This document shows positions 36,275 through 46,882 of a DNA stretch of 64,000 nt, in pieces; positions within the stretch are counted from its first letter, which is position 1; every line of letters starts with the position of its first letter. The DNA is from Pseudomonas eutrophicaquae (GTDB lineage Bacteria > Pseudomonadota > Gammaproteobacteria > Pseudomonadales > Pseudomonadaceae). The DNA lies in contig NZ_JAMJEZ010000002.1 of assembly GCF_023544715.1 (NCBI RefSeq), positions 1 through 64,000 on the forward strand, given 5' to 3'. The notes beneath the pieces are model-generated. The model saw only the letters and a list, made by a program, of their open reading frames with translations. It was not told the DNA's origin and searched no databases. Position numbers and translations under genes: made by a program.

Positions 36275-37672
36275 TCAACGGGTCGCGGACGGCTGGCTGC
36301 CGTCATGCAGAGCCGGAATACCCGCCGCACGCAGCGGCCCCGCCACCGAGGGCGCCATGCCCTGCACGCGCGTATTCATCAGACGCAGGATGTAGAAGGT
36401 GCCGGCCCCGAACATCGAGAAATAGATGACGATGAACGCCAGCAAGGAACTGCCCACGGCCGTCGCCTCGACCGGCGCCACACTGTCGGCGGTCAGCAGC
36501 AGCCCCTGAATGGTCCACGGCTGACGGCCCACCTCGGTGGTGATCCAGCCGGCCAGCACCGCGACAAAGCCACTCGGCCCCATCAGCAGCGCCGCGCGCA
36601 GCAGCGCCGACGAGCCATACAGCCGCCCACGCCAGCGCAGCCAGGCGGCCCACAGCCCGAGGCCGGCCATCAGCAGGCCGAGCATCACCATCACCCGGAA
36701 CGACCAGAACACCAGCGCCGCCTTCGGGCGCTCCTCACGCGGCCAGGCCTTGAGGCCCTGCACCTCGCCGTCCCAGTCATGGGTGAGGATCAGCGAGCCG
36801 AGCTTGGGAATCTGCACGGCATAGCGGGTGATTTCAGCCTCATCATCAGGCAGGCCGAAGAGGATCAGCGGTGCCCCGGCGTGGGTCTCGTAATGCCCCT
36901 CCATCGCCGCCACCTTGGCCGGCTGATACTCCAGGGTATTGAGGCCGTGGAAGTCCCCGGCCAGCACCTGCAGTGGCGCGACCACCACCAGCATGCCCAT
37001 CGCCATGCCGAACATGGTGCGCGCCGCCTGATCGGCGCGGTCACGCAGCAGGTGCCAGGCACCGACCGCCCCGACCACCAGAGCGGTGGTCAGGTAGGCG
37101 GCCAGCACCATGTGCACCAGCCGGTACGGGAACGAGGGGTTGAAGATGATCGCCCACCAGCTCTCGGGGATGAACTGCCCCAGCTCATTGATCCCGTATC
37201 CCTGGGGCGTCTGCATCCACGAGTTGACACTGAGGATCCAGAACGCCGAACCGAGGGTACCGACCGCCACCATCAGGGTGGCGAAGAAGTGCAGGCGCGG
37301 ACCGACCTTCTCGCGGCCAAACAGCATCACGCCCAGAAAGCCGGCTTCCAGAAAGAAGGCCGACAGCACCTCGTAGCCCATCAGCGGCCCGAGGATCGGC
37401 CCGGCCTTGTCGGAGAACACCGACCAGTTGGTGCCGAACTGGTAGGACATGACGATGCCCGAGACCACGCCCATGCCAAAGGCCACGGCGAAGATGGTCT
37501 TCCAGTAGTTGAACAGGCGCAGGTAGACCGGCTGGCCGGTGCGCAGGTGCAAGCCGTTAAGTACCGCCAGATAGCTGGCCAGCCCGATCGAAAATGCCGG
37601 GAAGATGATGTGAAAGGACACCGTGAAAGCGAACTGCAGACGCGCCAGTTCCAGTGCATCGAAGCCGAACAT
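36275..37672 (-). CDS. cioA: Cytochrome bd-type (cyanide-insensitive) quinol oxidase subunit I
   Basis: 465-residue CydA/CioA. His21 in FTVSFHIIFPAFS is a heme ligand. GWITTEVGRQPWTIQGLL is the family's conserved C-terminal motif. The periplasmic Q-loop is short, as in the CIO subgroup; E. coli CydA is longer by about 55 residues. The start is the ATG at 37672, where all conserved sequence begins. A 20-bp dyad lies 70 bp upstream. Confidence 0.94.
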   Translation of the reverse strand: MFGFDALELARLQFAFTVSFHIIFPAFSIGLASYLAVLNGLHLRTGQPVYLRLFNYWKTIFAVAFGMGVVSGIVMSYQFGTNWSVFSDKAGPILGPLMGYEVLSAFFLEAGFLGVMLFGREKVGPRLHFFATLMVAVGTLGSAFWILSVNSWMQTPQGYGINELGQFIPESWWAIIFNPSFPYRLVHMVLAAYLTTALVVGAVGAWHLLRDRADQAARTMFGMAMGMLVVVAPLQVLAGDFHGLNTLEYQPAKVAAMEGHYETHAGAPLILFGLPDDEAEITRYAVQIPKLGSLILTHDWDGEVQGLKAWPREERPKAALVFWSFRVMVMLGLLMAGLGLWAAWLRWRGRLYGSSALLRAALLMGPSGFVAVLAGWITTEVGRQPWTIQGLLLTADSVAPVEATAVGSSLLAFIVIYFSMFGAGTFYILRLMNTRVQGMAPSVAGPLRAAGIPALHDGSQPSATR

Positions 37673-37741
37673 GGAAATATCCCCGCGGGGAGTGGAGTCG
37701 CGGCACAGGATGGTCGCCACGGGTACGGGTGAGAACTGCCA

Positions 37742-37761
37742 GATTGTCACATGGGACAATC
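37742..37761. promoter_or_regulatory. Palindrome upstream of cioA
   Basis: GATTGTC-N6-GACAATC, a perfect 7-bp dyad 70-89 bp upstream of cioA and 9 bp before the stop of the penicillin-acylase-family gene. It does not match an ANR/FNR box (TTGAT-N4-ATCAA). It could be the site of a redox regulator. Confidence 0.55.
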
Positions 37762-37769
37762 CGCCCCGC

Positions 37770-40190
37770 TCACGGCCGCAGCCACAGCACCCGCCCGTCA
37801 GGCTGAGCCGCCCAGGGCCGCTCGCGGTATTCGCCGGCCAGATAGGCACGGGCCTGATCGGCATAGTGGCGATCCAGCGGCACCCCACTCTGCCCGAGCG
37901 GCGCCGCCCGCCAGGCGGTGGGCGCGGCGCCCAGCTCGATCACCCGGCGCACCGAGGGGCCGTACTGCACCGGCCAGGGTGCCGGCCCCAAGGCTTGAGA
38001 CAGGTTGTTGGGCACCTCGTGGCTGCCGGGCGCCTCCAGCGGGCCGACGTTGAGCAGCCGATCCAGCGGCGCGAGGCGCCCAAGCGGATGACCGAAAGTC
38101 AGGGTATGGGCGCGGCCCCAGCGCCAGGTGTCCGGCGCACCGTACAGCGCGCGCAGGTGCGCAAGGCTCGCCTGCCAGGCGCGCGCGAGGATCGCCGCGC
38201 GGTCCTCGCGGGCCGGCGTGGCGCGATCATCCCACCAGGGCGAATCGTGGCGGGCGGCCAGTGCGGGTAGCGCCTCATCCAAGGCGCGGGTCTGCAGCAG
38301 GGCGGCAAACCAGCCCTCGCCCAGCTCATCGGCCAGCGCGGCGCGGGCCAGCTCGTAGCGCAGCTGGTTGAACAGCACCGCCGGGCGCGAGTCCAGCTCG
38401 TGCGCGCCGGACCAGGCCAGCAGCTCCTCCAGCAGCGCGCGCTCCGCCTCGCCCACCTCGGCACGCAGCTCCGCCGCCAGCGGGGCCAGCAGGCGCGCGG
38501 GGTAGGCGCTGGCGGTGTCCAGCTGCAGGGCGCGGCTGTCGGCGGGCGTCCAGCCGTGAGGGCGCGCATCCAGTGCCGCCTGCAGGCGCTGCTGGCGATC
38601 GACCGGGTTGTAGTAGCCCGGCCCGCCTCCGGCCGGGCGCTGGTTGGCGGACAGCACATAGCCGCGCGGCGGGTTTTCCTCCTGAGGATTCTCCGCGAAC
38701 GGGCGCGGCTGCGGCGCCTGCGCGTCAGCGCTGCCGCCCTGCAGGATGAACGCCGGATCCACCCCCGGCGGATGGCGCAACAAGCGCGCGGCGCTCCACC
38801 AGGCAATATCGCCCCCGGCGCCCGCCCACACCACGTTCAGCCCCGGCGCGGCGATGCCGGCCACCGCGGCGCGGGCCTTGGCCAGACTGTCGGCGCGGTT
38901 GAGCTGGTAGAAGGCGTCAAGGATCGGGTTGTACGCCTCATACAGCACCCAGCGCAGCGCCAGCGGCGTGGGACCGGCCTGCTCGCCGAGTGCCTCGTTG
39001 ATCAGCGGGCCATTCGGTGAGCGGCGCAGGCACAGCTCGACCGGTGCGGCATCGCGCACGGCAATCGATTCGCAGCGCTGGCTCAGCGTCACCCACTGCC
39101 CGTCGTGCCAGATGCGCTGGGCATCCTGCGGATCGACCTGCTCGGCGATCAGGTCCATGTCATCGTTCTGCAGCATGGTCAGGCTCCAGGCGAAGGCGGC
39201 GCTGTGCCCGAGCAGGGCAAACGGTACCAGCGCATGGTGCTCGCCGTAGAGATCCAGCCCCGGCGCCTCTAGGCGGGCGCTGTACCAGACCTGCGGCACG
39301 CTGAAGGCGATGTGCGGGTCTCCCGCTAGCTGCGGCGCACCGCTGGCGGTGCGTGCGCCAGACAGCGCCCAGGCGTTGCTGCCGGCAAAGCGCGAGAAGG
39401 CCGGTCCCGGCAGCGCCGCCACCTGCTGCGCCAGCGCCTCGAGGGCCGACCAGTCCGCCTCCTGCAGCCGCCCGGAGGCGGCCGGCGCGCGGTTCAGGGC
39501 CTCGCTGAAGATCGCCAGGTACTCGCTGCCCAGCCGGTCGCGGACATGGGTGAGCAGTGGCTCACTGCGCAGCGCGGCGGCAAAGCTGTAGGCCATGTAG
39601 CCGACCACGCTGAAGGTGTCGGTGGCGGTAAAGGGCCGCGGCGTGATGCCCAGCACGGCAAATTCCGGCGGCAGCGGCCGGCTGGCCTGGAACTGGTTGA
39701 TGCCATCCAGATAGGCCTGCAACGCTCGCCAGGCCGGGGTATCGTGCGGCTCACGGGCGGCCGCGGCACTCGCCTGCTCGCCGAGGCGCAGAGTGCGGAA
39801 CAGCCGATCGACCGGTAGCAGCTCGGCGCCGAGGATCTCGGCAAGCTCGCCCTGGGCCAGACGGCGCAGCAGCTCCATCTGGAACAGCCGGTCCTGGGCG
39901 TGCACAAAGCCCAGCGCCCGGTACAGATCCGTCTCGTGTTCGGCCTGGATATGCGGTACGCCCTCGGCATCGAAGCGTACCGCCACCGGCGCGCGAAGGC
40001 CGCTCAGCGGCAGGCTGCCCTCGCGCTGCGGCAGGCTGCGCTGCCAGAACAGGCCCAGCAGCAACGCACCGAGCAGCAGCACGGCCAGCAGCGCATACAG
40101 CGCAAGACGCCAGGGCCGGCGCCACGCGGCCAGTGAGCGGACAGCAGAAATCTTCACGGACGGTTTCCAGCACAGTGACGAGGCGCCCAT
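37770..40190 (-). CDS. Penicillin acylase family protein (Ntn hydrolase)
   Basis: 806-residue N-terminal-nucleophile hydrolase precursor. A membrane anchor or signal lies at about residues 28-48. The alpha-chain part begins RFDAEGVPHIQAEHETDLYRALGFVHAQDRLFQMELLRR. Autocleavage is expected before Ser271 in RFAGSNAWALSG. The beta chain contains GDPHIAFSVPQVWY and NDDMDLIAEQVDP. Homologues act on acyl-homoserine lactones, penicillins or other amides; the substrate here is unknown. The start is uncertain: an ATG at 40190, or a GTG at 40157 with GGAA upstream. Confidence 0.88.
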   Translation of the reverse strand: MGASSLCWKPSVKISAVRSLAAWRRPWRLALYALLAVLLLGALLLGLFWQRSLPQREGSLPLSGLRAPVAVRFDAEGVPHIQAEHETDLYRALGFVHAQDRLFQMELLRRLAQGELAEILGAELLPVDRLFRTLRLGEQASAAAAREPHDTPAWRALQAYLDGINQFQASRPLPPEFAVLGITPRPFTATDTFSVVGYMAYSFAAALRSEPLLTHVRDRLGSEYLAIFSEALNRAPAASGRLQEADWSALEALAQQVAALPGPAFSRFAGSNAWALSGARTASGAPQLAGDPHIAFSVPQVWYSARLEAPGLDLYGEHHALVPFALLGHSAAFAWSLTMLQNDDMDLIAEQVDPQDAQRIWHDGQWVTLSQRCESIAVRDAAPVELCLRRSPNGPLINEALGEQAGPTPLALRWVLYEAYNPILDAFYQLNRADSLAKARAAVAGIAAPGLNVVWAGAGGDIAWWSAARLLRHPPGVDPAFILQGGSADAQAPQPRPFAENPQEENPPRGYVLSANQRPAGGGPGYYNPVDRQQRLQAALDARPHGWTPADSRALQLDTASAYPARLLAPLAAELRAEVGEAERALLEELLAWSGAHELDSRPAVLFNQLRYELARAALADELGEGWFAALLQTRALDEALPALAARHDSPWWDDRATPAREDRAAILARAWQASLAHLRALYGAPDTWRWGRAHTLTFGHPLGRLAPLDRLLNVGPLEAPGSHEVPNNLSQALGPAPWPVQYGPSVRRVIELGAAPTAWRAAPLGQSGVPLDRHYADQARAYLAGEYRERPWAAQPDGRVLWLRP

Positions 40191-40244
40191 GGTAGCGGCC
40201 CTGCCCAACGCCTGCAGCCTGCGCGGTGCTCGGGGCCGCGCGCC

Positions 40245-41111
40245 TCAGCGCCGCACGGCCCGCGCCTGCACCCAGACGCTGAGCAGCCCGGCACAGATGA
40301 TCACCGCCATGCCCAGCAGCGCGCCGCCGTCCGGGCGATGCGCAAAGACCAGCAGCCCGAGCAGCGCGGCAAACAGAATCTGCAGGTAGCTGAACGGCGC
40401 CAGCACCACCGGCGAGCTGTAGTGGAAGGCGCGGGTCATCAGCAGATGGCCGAACACGCCGATGCCGCCGAGCGCCAGCATGGCCAGCAGCGCGGGCAGC
40501 GCCGGCCAGCCCGCCCAGAACCATGGCAGCAACAGGCTCATCCCGCCAAGGCCAATCAGCCCGGAAATCAGGTTGCTGGTCAGCGCCGAATCGCGGTTGC
40601 CGATGCGCCGGGTCAGCAGCTGGTACAGGGCATAACAGGTCGCCGAACCCAGCGGCAGCAGCATGGCCGGCGTCAGCAGCCCGCCGCCGGGCCGCACGAT
40701 GATCAGCACACCGACAAAGCCGATGGCCACCGCCAGCCACTGGATCGGCCGGGCCCGCTCGCCAAGGATCGGCATGGCCAGCAGGGTGACCAGCAGCGGG
40801 GCGAGAAACTGCACCGCCGTCGCCTCGCCCAGGGGCAAAAAGCGCAGCGCCGAGAAGAAGAACAGGCTGATGCCCAGCTGGCTCAGGCCGCGCAGTACCT
40901 GCAGCCCCGGGCAGTTGACCCGCAGCAGGCCCAGCCCCTGACGGGGCAGCAGCCAGGCACCGAGCAGCGCGGTCTGGGCGAAGTAACGCACCCAGGTGAC
41001 CAGCACCACGCCATGGGCCAGCGCCAGGAACTTGGCCAGGCTGTCCATCGAGGCGAAGATCAGCGCCACCAGACAGGTGAGCAGGATGCCCTTGAGGGGG
41101 TTGGCAGTCAT
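40245..41111 (-). CDS. EamA/DMT-family permease
   Basis: 288-residue membrane protein with ten predicted spans and two EamA repeats (about 8-135 and 150-280). It is probably a metabolite exporter. The substrate cannot be told. It sits downstream of pcaD (87 bp after it on the same strand) and upstream of the acylase gene. Confidence 0.88.
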   Translation of the reverse strand: MTANPLKGILLTCLVALIFASMDSLAKFLALAHGVVLVTWVRYFAQTALLGAWLLPRQGLGLLRVNCPGLQVLRGLSQLGISLFFFSALRFLPLGEATAVQFLAPLLVTLLAMPILGERARPIQWLAVAIGFVGVLIIVRPGGGLLTPAMLLPLGSATCYALYQLLTRRIGNRDSALTSNLISGLIGLGGMSLLLPWFWAGWPALPALLAMLALGGIGVFGHLLMTRAFHYSSPVVLAPFSYLQILFAALLGLLVFAHRPDGGALLGMAVIICAGLLSVWVQARAVRR

Positions 41112-41198
41112 GGTACAGGGGTTCCGTCAGGCAGGAGGCCCGGACGTCGGGATGTCGGGGCGGTGTGCCCAGCATGGCACATCCGCCCCCGTCTGACC

Positions 41199-41987
41199 TC
41201 AGCGGGTCAGAAACGCCAGCACGGCATTGCTGAAATCAGCACCGGCTTCGACGTTGGAGAGGTGCGCGGCATGGAACTCGACCAGCTCCGCGCCCTGGAT
41301 GCGCGCCTGCATGAAGCGGCCATCGTCCGGGGTGGTCACCGCATCGGCGCTGCCGCAGACGATCAGGGTCGGCACGCGGATGGCTCCGATCTGCTCGCGG
41401 TAGTCGGCATCGCGCACCGCCGCGCAGTTGGCGGCATAGCCCTGCGGCGAGGTGGAGGCCAGCATGCCGACGATCGGCTCGGCCTGCTCCGGGTGCGCCG
41501 CGGCGAACTCGGCGGTGAACCAGCGGGCGATCGAGGCATCGCGCAGGTCACGCATCGCCTGCTGGCCACCGGCCAGTACGGTCTCGATGCGGGTGTTCCA
41601 CACCTGATCGTTGGCGATCTTCGCCGCGGTGTTGCACAGCACCAGACGGGTCAGACGCTCACCGGCATGAATGCCCAGCCACTGGCCGATCAGGCCGCCC
41701 ATCGACAGACCGCAGAACGCCGCCTTGTCGATGTTCAGCGCATCGAGCAGGGCCAGCACGTCACGGCCAAGCTGCTCGATGCTGTAGAAGCCCTCGGTGG
41801 CCAGCGAGGCGCCATGGCCGCGGGTGTCAAAGCGCAGCACGCGAAAATGCTGGGTGAAGGCCGGGATCTGCGCGTCCCACATATGCAGGTCAGTGCCCAG
41901 CGAGTTGGACAGCACCAGCACCGGGGCATCGACCGGGCCATCGAGCTGATAGTTCAGGGCGCCATCGGCGAGTTGTACGGTCGGCAT
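41199..41987 (-). CDS. pcaD: 3-oxoadipate enol-lactonase
   Basis: 262-residue alpha/beta hydrolase of the PcaD/CatD family. It hydrolyses 3-oxoadipate enol-lactone to 3-oxoadipate. The nucleophile is Ser95 in FCGLSMGGLIG, the acid is in VCGSADAVTTPDDG, and the His is in FHAAHLSNVEAG. It is last in the pcaIJFD set, consistent with the pathway order around it. Confidence 0.92.
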   Translation of the reverse strand: MPTVQLADGALNYQLDGPVDAPVLVLSNSLGTDLHMWDAQIPAFTQHFRVLRFDTRGHGASLATEGFYSIEQLGRDVLALLDALNIDKAAFCGLSMGGLIGQWLGIHAGERLTRLVLCNTAAKIANDQVWNTRIETVLAGGQQAMRDLRDASIARWFTAEFAAAHPEQAEPIVGMLASTSPQGYAANCAAVRDADYREQIGAIRVPTLIVCGSADAVTTPDDGRFMQARIQGAELVEFHAAHLSNVEAGADFSNAVLAFLTR

Positions 41988-42091
41988 GCAGCACTCCTTG
42001 GAGAATCAACGGGAAACAGCAACGCGAATGCAGCGACCGCCAGGGGCAGCCGCTGCATCGCTTACCAGGCAGGCAGACACCTGCCGGTCAC

Positions 42092-43293
<1,202 letters not shown>

Positions 43294-43297
<4 letters not shown>

Positions 43298-44073
43298 GCA
43301 TCACCCCCGACCTGACCGTGGGCCGCGGCGGTACGCGCTTCCAGGGCACGCAGGGCCTCCAGCTCGACCTGGGTCGGCTCCGGCACGATGCTCACCTCAT
43401 CGGCAAAGCGGATCGCCCAGCCGGTGTTCTCGATGATCTGCTCGCGGGTCACGCCCGGGTGGATGGCGGTAACGATGAACTCGTTGCTGCCCGCTTCCGG
43501 CTCCATGATGCAAAGGTCAGTGATGATCGCCACCGGGCCCTTGCCCGGCAGGCCCAGACGCTGACGGTGATCGCCGCCCTCGCCATGACCGACCGAGGTG
43601 ATGAAGTCGAGCTTATCGACAAAGCTGCGATGACCCTGCTTGAGGATGATCAGCACCTCTTTGGCGCTACCGGCGATTTCCGGCGCGCCACCGGCGCCGG
43701 GCAGGCGCACTTTCGGCGAGAAGTAGTCGCCGACCACGGTGGTGTTGATGTTGCCGAACTTGTCGACCTGCGCAGCGCCCAGGAAGCCGACGTCGATGCG
43801 CCCGCCCTGCAGCCAGTAGCGGAAGATTTCGCCGGTGGGCACCACGGTGTCGGCGGTTTCGGCCAGCTCGCCGTCACCGATGGACAGCGGCAGCACGGTC
43901 GGCTTGGCGCCGATCGGGCCGGATTCGTAAATCAGCACCACGTCCGGGGACGAGGTCAGGCGCGCCAGGTTGGCGGCCTTGGACGGCAGGCCGATACCGA
44001 CGAAGCACACCGCGCCGTTCTTCAGGCGACGGGCCGCGGCCACGGTCATCATTTCGTTGGTGGTGTAGCTCAT
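43294..44073 (-). CDS. pcaJ: 3-oxoadipate CoA-transferase subunit B
   Basis: 259-residue beta subunit. The catalytic Glu50 in [12 protein letters not shown] forms the CoA thioester, and [19 protein letters not shown] is conserved. It transfers CoA from succinyl-CoA to 3-oxoadipate with PcaI. The start at 44073 overlaps the pcaI stop by one base. The size matches the CatJ type known from Pseudomonas B13, longer than the ~213-residue PcaJ of P. putida. Confidence 0.93.
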
Positions 44074-44930
44074 CACTTGGCCTCCTGCTGAGCGGCCAGC
44101 TTGGCCTGATACTCGGAGAAATCGGCGGTGCCGCGAATGTAGGTGTCGATCCACGCAGTGAAAGTGTCACGGTTGCGGGCGATCGGATCCCAGGCCTGGT
44201 AGAAGCGGTTATCGCGCTCGTAGTAGCCGTGGGCGTAGGATGGATGGGCACCACCCGGCACCAGGCAGACCGCCGACAGTGCCCAGGTGGGCAGCACGCA
44301 GGCGTTCATCGGCGCGTTGAGGTCGTCGACGATTTCCTCGACGGTGACGATGGCGCGCTTGGCGGCCAGCACGGCTTCCTTCTGCACCCCGAGGATGCCC
44401 TGCACCAGCACGTTGCCCTTGCGATCGGCCTTCTGGGCATGGATCACGGTGACATCCGGGCGCACGCTCGGTACGGCGGCCAGCTGCTCACCGGTGAACG
44501 GGCAGGTGACCGACTTGATCAGCGGGTTGACCTTGGGCAGGTCGGAGCCAGCGTAGGCGCGCAGCACGGCGAACGGCAGGCCGGAAGCACCGGCGACGTA
44601 GGCGTTGGCCAGGTCGGCGTGGCTGTGCTCTTCGATTTCCAGGGCGTGCGGCCACTGCTTCTCGACAGAATCACGCAGGCGGTGCAGGGAGCCGACACCG
44701 GGGTTGCCACCCCAGGAGAAGATCAGCTTCTTGGCGCAGCCCGAGCCGATCAGCTGGTCGTAGATCAGGTCGGGGGTCATGCGCACCAGGGTCAGCTCTT
44801 TCTTGCCCTGACGGATGATTTCGTGACCGGCAGCAGTCGGGATCAGGTGGGTGAAGCCTTCGAGGGCGACGGTATTGCCGTCGTTGACGAAGCGTTGCAC
44901 CGCTTCGCGCAGGGTGAGGATTTCGGCCAT
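44073..44930 (-). CDS. pcaI: 3-oxoadipate CoA-transferase subunit A
   Basis: 285-residue alpha subunit of the class I CoA-transferase. It includes the early GFTHLIPTAAGHEIIRQ and SGCAKKLIFSWGGNPGVGS. This is the longer CatI-like form rather than the ~230-residue PcaI of P. putida. First gene of pcaIJFD; a perfect PcaR-type palindrome lies 115-129 bp upstream of its ATG. Confidence 0.93.
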   Translation of the reverse strand: MAEILTLREAVQRFVNDGNTVALEGFTHLIPTAAGHEIIRQGKKELTLVRMTPDLIYDQLIGSGCAKKLIFSWGGNPGVGSLHRLRDSVEKQWPHALEIEEHSHADLANAYVAGASGLPFAVLRAYAGSDLPKVNPLIKSVTCPFTGEQLAAVPSVRPDVTVIHAQKADRKGNVLVQGILGVQKEAVLAAKRAIVTVEEIVDDLNAPMNACVLPTWALSAVCLVPGGAHPSYAHGYYERDNRFYQAWDPIARNRDTFTAWIDTYIRGTADFSEYQAKLAAQQEAK

Positions 44931-45037
44931 CGCTAGTGCTCTTGCTCGGTGGGGAAAACCGGCGCCATGACGCCGGTGAGTGTCTCTGACACGCGCAACA
45001 GTAGGATGCTACGCGCAGCGCGGCAATCCGATAACCG

Positions 45038-45059
45038 ATTATAGGTTCGATAATCGAAC
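45038..45059 (-). promoter_or_regulatory. pcaI promoter with PcaR box
   Basis: GTTCGAT-A-ATCGAAC (45045-45059) is a perfect palindrome. It differs at one base from the P. putida PcaR site that I recall as GTTCGATAATCGCAC. On the minus strand a perfect TATAAT (45038-45043) follows one base later. The box therefore lies in the promoter spacer, as described for PcaR activation. Confidence 0.85.
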
Positions 45060-45115
45060 AAAAACCGCTGACTGTTCGCGGTGTTGTCATCCGCGCGGCG
45101 TAGCGGCGCGCCCGA

Positions 45116-46003
45116 TCAGCCCTGCAAAGGACTGGCCACCTGAGCCCCCAGCTCGCGGCTGATCCGGCTCTGTTGCTCTATGCCCTGGATCACCCGGTTG
45201 ACGATGGCCACGCGCGCCTGGGCGCCTTCGCGGATTTCGCCCATCGCCGTCAGTGCTAACTGCGCTTGTTGCAGGGCCTGGGTGGCGCTGCCGCCCAGCT
45301 CGCCGATCCCGGCGCGGGCGCTTTCGGCGGCGCCTTCCAGACTGCTGGCGATCTGCATGATCTGCACGCTGGATTCGTTGGCGCGCTGGGCGAGGCTGCG
45401 CACCTCGCCGGCCACCACGGCAAAGCCCCGGCCATACTCGCCGGCCCGCGCCGCCTCGATGGCCGCGTTGAGGGCCAGCAGGTTGGTCTGCATGGCAATC
45501 TCCTGGATGCTGGAGACGATCGCGGCAATGCTCTGCGACTGGCCACGCAGCGCGTCGAATACGTCATGCAGGCTGTCCATATGCCCGGACAGGCCACCGA
45601 CACGGCTGCTCACCTCCTCGATCGAGCGCAGGCTCTGCACCACCCGCTCACCAAAGCCTGCGGCCAGCTGGCTGGCGTAGTCCATGTCGTTCTGTACCTG
45701 GCCGATGGCCGCCTCCAGCGCCTGCAGGCTCGGTTGCAGGGTCTGTGGATCGAAGTCGCTGGTGGCCTGCTGGTGATGGGCGGCTTCCGCCGGCTCATGC
45801 GCCGCCGGCAGATCAATAGAGGGGGTTTCCATCTGGGCCAGGGCCGGCTCGGTAGAACGGTGCGCACAGCGCAGCAGCCAGAGTGCCGCCAGCAGGGAGG
45901 CCAGCGTGCCCAGCCAAGCGAGTGGGCTGGCCAGCTGCAGGGCTTGCAGGCCAGTCACCGCCACGATCAGTACGGTAGCCAGAAGAGAGGGAAGAGCGAT
46001 CAT
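45116..46003 (-). CDS. Minimal methyl-accepting chemotaxis protein
   Basis: 295-residue chemoreceptor. Two transmembrane segments (about 3-18 and 25-43) are joined by only a few residues, so there is no periplasmic ligand domain and no HAMP domain is visible. A Pro/Ala/Glu/His-rich linker leads to a signalling coiled coil with the hairpin tip [29 protein letters not shown]. The C-terminus lacks a CheR-docking pentapeptide. It lies 135 bp after livF on the same strand. The start at 46003 follows GGAG by 8 nt. It may sense through another protein or cell state. Confidence 0.88.
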   Translation of the reverse strand: MIALPSLLATVLIVAVTGLQALQLASPLAWLGTLASLLAALWLLRCAHRSTEPALAQMETPSIDLPAAHEPAEAAHHQQATSDFDPQTLQPSLQALEAAIGQVQNDMDYASQLAAGFGERVVQSLRSIEEVSSRVGGLSGHMDSLHDVFDALRGQSQSIAAIVSSIQEIAMQTNLLALNAAIEAARAGEYGRGFAVVAGEVRSLAQRANESSVQIMQIASSLEGAAESARAGIGELGGSATQALQQAQLALTAMGEIREGAQARVAIVNRVIQGIEQQSRISRELGAQVASPLQG

Positions 46004-46106
46004 CGGCAGACTCCAGCAGACTGTCGTCGTGCGCCAGCGGCCGGAACAGCGCCCCGGCGCACGGTGGGCGGGACAGAATACCTTGGCCATCCGGCGGACC
46101 AAGGGT

Positions 46107-46133
46107 CGAAGACCGCCTGGTGGGCGGTCTTCG
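46107..46133 (-). other. Hairpin between livF and the chemoreceptor gene
   Basis: CGAAGACCGCC and its complement form a perfect 11-bp stem with a 5-nt loop just after the livF stop. No T-tract follows, so it probably limits rather than ends transcription into the chemoreceptor gene. Confidence 0.5.
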
Positions 46134-46138
46134 CACAC

Positions 46139-46882
46139 TTACAGACCGATATGCTCCTGCAGCAGCTGCGGCTGCTGCTTGAGCTCGCTGCTCGGGCCAT
46201 CGTAGACCACATGTCCCTTGACCATGATCATGCTGCGATCCGTCAGATCGAGCAGCACGCTGACGTTCTTGTCCACCACCAGGGTGGCGATGCCGGTGTC
46301 CTTGATGGTGCGGATCACCCCCCAGATTTCCTTGCGGATCAGCGGCGCCAGCCCTTCGGTGGCCTCATCGAGGATGATCAGCTCCGGGTTGGTCATCAGC
46401 GCCCGACCGATGGCGACCATCTGCTGCTCGCCGCCGGACAGGTTGCCGGTCAGGTGAGCAAAGCGCTCGGCCAGACGCGGGAAGGTGGCCAGCACCCGGT
46501 CAAGATCCCAGTCCTTGCGACCGTTGAGGCCGGGGCGGGCCGCCATGACCAGACTCTCGCGCACGGTCAGGTTGGGGAACATGCCCCGCCCTTCCGGGAC
46601 GTAGCCGATGCCGCGGCGGATGGTCTGGTAGGGCGGCTGGCCGTTGACCCGCTCGCCACAGACATACACATCGCCGCGGCGCGGGGTGACAAAACCCAGC
46701 ATCGAGCGGATGGTGGTGCTCTTGCCCATGCCGTTGCGCCCGAGCAGCGCCAGGGTCTCGCCGGGGGCGATACGCAGATCGACCCCGTGCAGGATGTGGC
46801 TGTTGCCGTAGTAGGTGTGCAGACCGACCGCCTCGATGATCGGGGTGGCGGACTGCGGTGCCTGTGCCAGTGCTGCGCTCAT
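46139..46882 (-). CDS. livF: Branched-chain-amino-acid-type ABC transporter ATPase (LivF-like)
   Basis: 247-residue ATPase of the HAAT family. Walker A is LLGRNGMGKSTTIR, the signature is LSGGEQQMVAIGRAL, and Walker B is LIILDEATEGLAP. The substrate is not set by this subunit. The gene overlaps livG by one base (TGATG). Context (between cat and pca genes) suggests an aromatic acid or catabolic intermediate rather than leucine. Confidence 0.9.
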   Translation of the reverse strand: MSAALAQAPQSATPIIEAVGLHTYYGNSHILHGVDLRIAPGETLALLGRNGMGKSTTIRSMLGFVTPRRGDVYVCGERVNGQPPYQTIRRGIGYVPEGRGMFPNLTVRESLVMAARPGLNGRKDWDLDRVLATFPRLAERFAHLTGNLSGGEQQMVAIGRALMTNPELIILDEATEGLAPLIRKEIWGVIRTIKDTGIATLVVDKNVSVLLDLTDRSMIMVKGHVVYDGPSSELKQQPQLLQEHIGL

